From: Blautia luti
GTDB taxonomy: Bacteria; Bacillota; Clostridia; Lachnospirales; Lachnospiraceae
Length of the DNA: 64,000 nt
Assembly (NCBI RefSeq): GCF_033096465.1
Contig: NZ_AP028156.1
Coordinates: forward strand, 3,056,501-3,120,500
Reading direction: 5' to 3'
The notes beneath the pieces were generated by a model. The model was not told the origin of the DNA, ran no database searches, and was given only the letters and a program-made list of their open reading frames with translations. Positions within the stretch are counted from its first letter, which is position 1. Each line of letters begins with the position of its first letter. A program made the translations under genes and the position numbers. Below, in pieces: positions 62,449-64,000 of the stretch.

Positions 62449-63297
62449 TCACATTTGATGGATAAATCTCTGTAATGGTCGGTGCCATCCACGTCTAAGT
62501 GTAGGAGAAATATAACTTGTTCTACCCTTGGACTGTCCCATACCAATACCAATGGCAAGGGATCCTGTTTCACCACCATCAAGCATTGTTCCATACTGAT
62601 AACTTGCTCTTCGTCCCATAGCAGTACCTGCATAAATATTCTCGCTGACAGCATGCTTCTCAAAGCCTTCCGGTGCAATTACCTGCACATTGCCGGCTTG
62701 TACCTCTTCTTCCGAAACAATTCCCTTGACTCCACCGAAATGATCAACATGAGAATGGCTGTAGATCACTGCCTTTACAGGAAAAGCGCCCAGATTCTCT
62801 TCCACCAGGGCAAGAGCCGCTTGTGCACACTCTACACTCATCAATGGATCTACTACAATCCATCCTGTATCGCCTTTTATGAATGTGACATTTGACATAT
62901 CATAGCCACGCACCTGATAAATTCCATCCGTTACTTCAAAAAGACCATAAATATGATTCAGCTGTGTATCTCTCCAAAGACTGGGATTCGCTGTATCCGG
63001 AGCATCCTGATCCAGAAAAGCATATGCCGTCTGACTCCATACAACCTTCCCGTTTTCATCACAAATATCCAGAGTATCCGGAGAAGCAAGCAGACCTTTG
63101 GTCGCATTCTCAAACTCCGTAGTATCTTCAAAATCCAGCAATGCATAAACTTCCTGATTTGCATCAATCGTATACTGGGTAGCCGGTTTGCTTTCCGCTG
63201 TTAATTCTGATGCTGCAATTGCGGTTGAACTGCCACAGACAGTCATGGTAAATGCCAATGCAGTGGCAATCATAGTAATTACTTTTTTTCTTTTCAT
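62449..63297 (-). pseudogene. Truncated, frameshifted alkyl/aryl-sulfatase (SdsA1-like)
   Basis: The 282-codon frame matches the start of secreted SdsA1-type alkylsulfatases: signal peptide ending AIAAS, NPSLWRDTQLNHIYGLFEV, IYQVRG, the zinc motif SHSHVDHFGG and ENIYAGTAMGRRASYQYG. The family has about 620-660 residues. After TSYISPT the frame slips by one base near 62507: the family-like continuation LDVDGTDHYRDL lies in the next frame and soon runs out. The remaining zinc ligands, dimer domain and SCP2-like domain are absent. Inactive by inference. Confidence 0.85.
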
Positions 63298-63388
63298 GAT
63301 ATTTTCCCCCTTTGTTCCATTTTCATAATACTGCTTTCTGAGCCTGTTAAACAGCAGAGCTTAACTGCTCTGGTTTTAGTGTGGTGAG

Positions 63389-63832
63389 TTAGTTTTCGGT
63401 CTTTCCGAAATTGATTCCAAGTACGATCATATTGATCCCCTGCATCAAAACAGAAAAAGCGATCATATATCCTGCAGAGATCATGGTAAGTACAGGATGA
63501 GTAAATGAAATGATGCTGACAATTACGGATAAAACACCGCACACAATGCTCAGGATACCTTTTCCTTTAGATGTTTTATATACCTTTGCGCCGCCGGCAA
63601 TCTGGAAAATACCATAAATCAGAATGATTGCACCAACCAGATAAGCAGCCATTACGTCTGTGATGAACCGCCGAATGCCGCTGAATAATAAGATAATACC
63701 TGCAAGTCCTTCCAGAACACCGAGAATACATGCTCCGATTTCTTTCTTTTCTTTGGATAAAGAAAGGATTACAAGCTCAATACCATTTACAAACAGAAGG
63801 ATTCCCAGGATCCATCCGATGGCAAGAAAAAG
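63389..63832 (-). pseudogene. 5'-truncated DUF308 (HdeD-like) membrane protein
   Basis: The frame translates to about 146 residues with five hydrophobic helices of the DUF308 type (AIGWILGILLFVNGIELV, then MAAYLVGAIILIYG), but it begins at a stop codon (63833-63835) with no proper start; the first internal ATG is at 63652. HdeD-like proteins have about 180 residues, so the N-terminal part is gone. The upstream DNA codes in another frame for the end of a different membrane protein, so the two were fused by deletion. Confidence 0.65.
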
Positions 63833-64000
63833 CTACAAAATATGGTGACATTTTAATGGAAAACCTGTCACTGCGGTTAAAAAGATCGATCAGTGCAAAT
63901 CCGATGGCAGCCATCAGAAAACCGTTAGTAGTATGTAAAATGGTATCCCAGATAGGGATTTTTACATAAAAGGCATTGATCTCGCCAAGAATTTCTGCGG
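63777..64000 (-). pseudogene. C-terminally cut membrane protein fragment (DUF2238-like), runs off the right edge
   Basis: From the right edge the minus strand encodes AEILGEINAFY, WDTILHTTNGFLMAAIGFAL and DLFNRSDRFS, resembling the core of DUF2238-type membrane proteins, then departs after MSPYFVAF and stops at 63777. The last part overlaps the DUF308 frame. The 5' part of this gene lies outside the window. Confidence 0.5.

Overview
The window comes from a low-to-mid GC Gram-positive anaerobe, most likely a Lachnospiraceae member close to Blautia, Dorea or Ruminococcus. This is inferred from gene order and protein family type, not from a marker gene. It encodes meso-DAP peptidoglycan enzymes (MurE with a DNPR motif, DapF), two oxygen-sensitive class III ribonucleotide reductases, a PASTA kinase/PP2C pair, a DUF4860 pilus-like cluster and a c-di-GMP riboswitch. 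No rRNA, tRNA, CRISPR array, transposase or integrase was seen.

Layout. Positions 1-1204 hold the start of the division and cell-wall cluster (rsmH cut by the edge, mraZ, and tandem MraZ-type operator repeats). Positions 1524-17121 are a long minus-strand housekeeping block, read in transcription order as murE, priA, def, fmt, yugP-like, rsmB, rlmN, stp, prkC, rsgA, rpe, thiN, ychF, lgt. Many of these genes overlap or nearly touch. A sortase-type wall protein (17.2-18.4 kb), a possible small RNA (18.7 kb) and carbamate kinase (19 kb) follow. Positions 20-25 kb carry the first nrdD, a zinc-ribbon membrane protein, asnA and a CBS protein. Positions 25-31.7 kb are mostly transport: a BASS-family carrier, a polar amino acid ABC system, dapF, azlCD and a secreted SGNH-like protein. 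Positions 31.8-33.2 kb hold a Fur-family regulator with an ArsP_2-type permease behind an unusual direct-repeat operator. Positions 33.3-37.9 kb are a sulfur cluster (metY, mnmA, cysK, Rrf2/IscR-like regulator) in which the metY and regulator promoters share an 11-bp motif. An ACT protein and a second nrdD carrying a fused glutaredoxin-like domain follow.

Positions 41-50 kb form a second minus-strand housekeeping block (rho, rpmE, DUF1385, prmC, prfA, glmM, TPR lipoprotein, hflX). At 49.9-56.3 kb is the most interesting locus. A secreted ATLF-like zinc protease sits behind a c-di-GMP-I riboswitch and terminator. It is divergent from a plus-strand operon of a transglutaminase lipoprotein, a PilC-like protein, four small membrane-anchored pilin-like proteins and a PilT ATPase, with no PilB, PilM/N/O or prepilin peptidase nearby. 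This may be a c-di-GMP-tuned surface and pilus module.

Positions 56.4-64 kb are mixed: hisC, udk, a siroheme sulfite/nitrite reductase with a LysR regulator and a roughly 290-nt structured leader, then three decayed loci. These are an internally deleted alanine symporter, a frameshifted and truncated alkylsulfatase, and a broken DUF308/HdeD-like gene joined to the tail of another membrane-protein gene.
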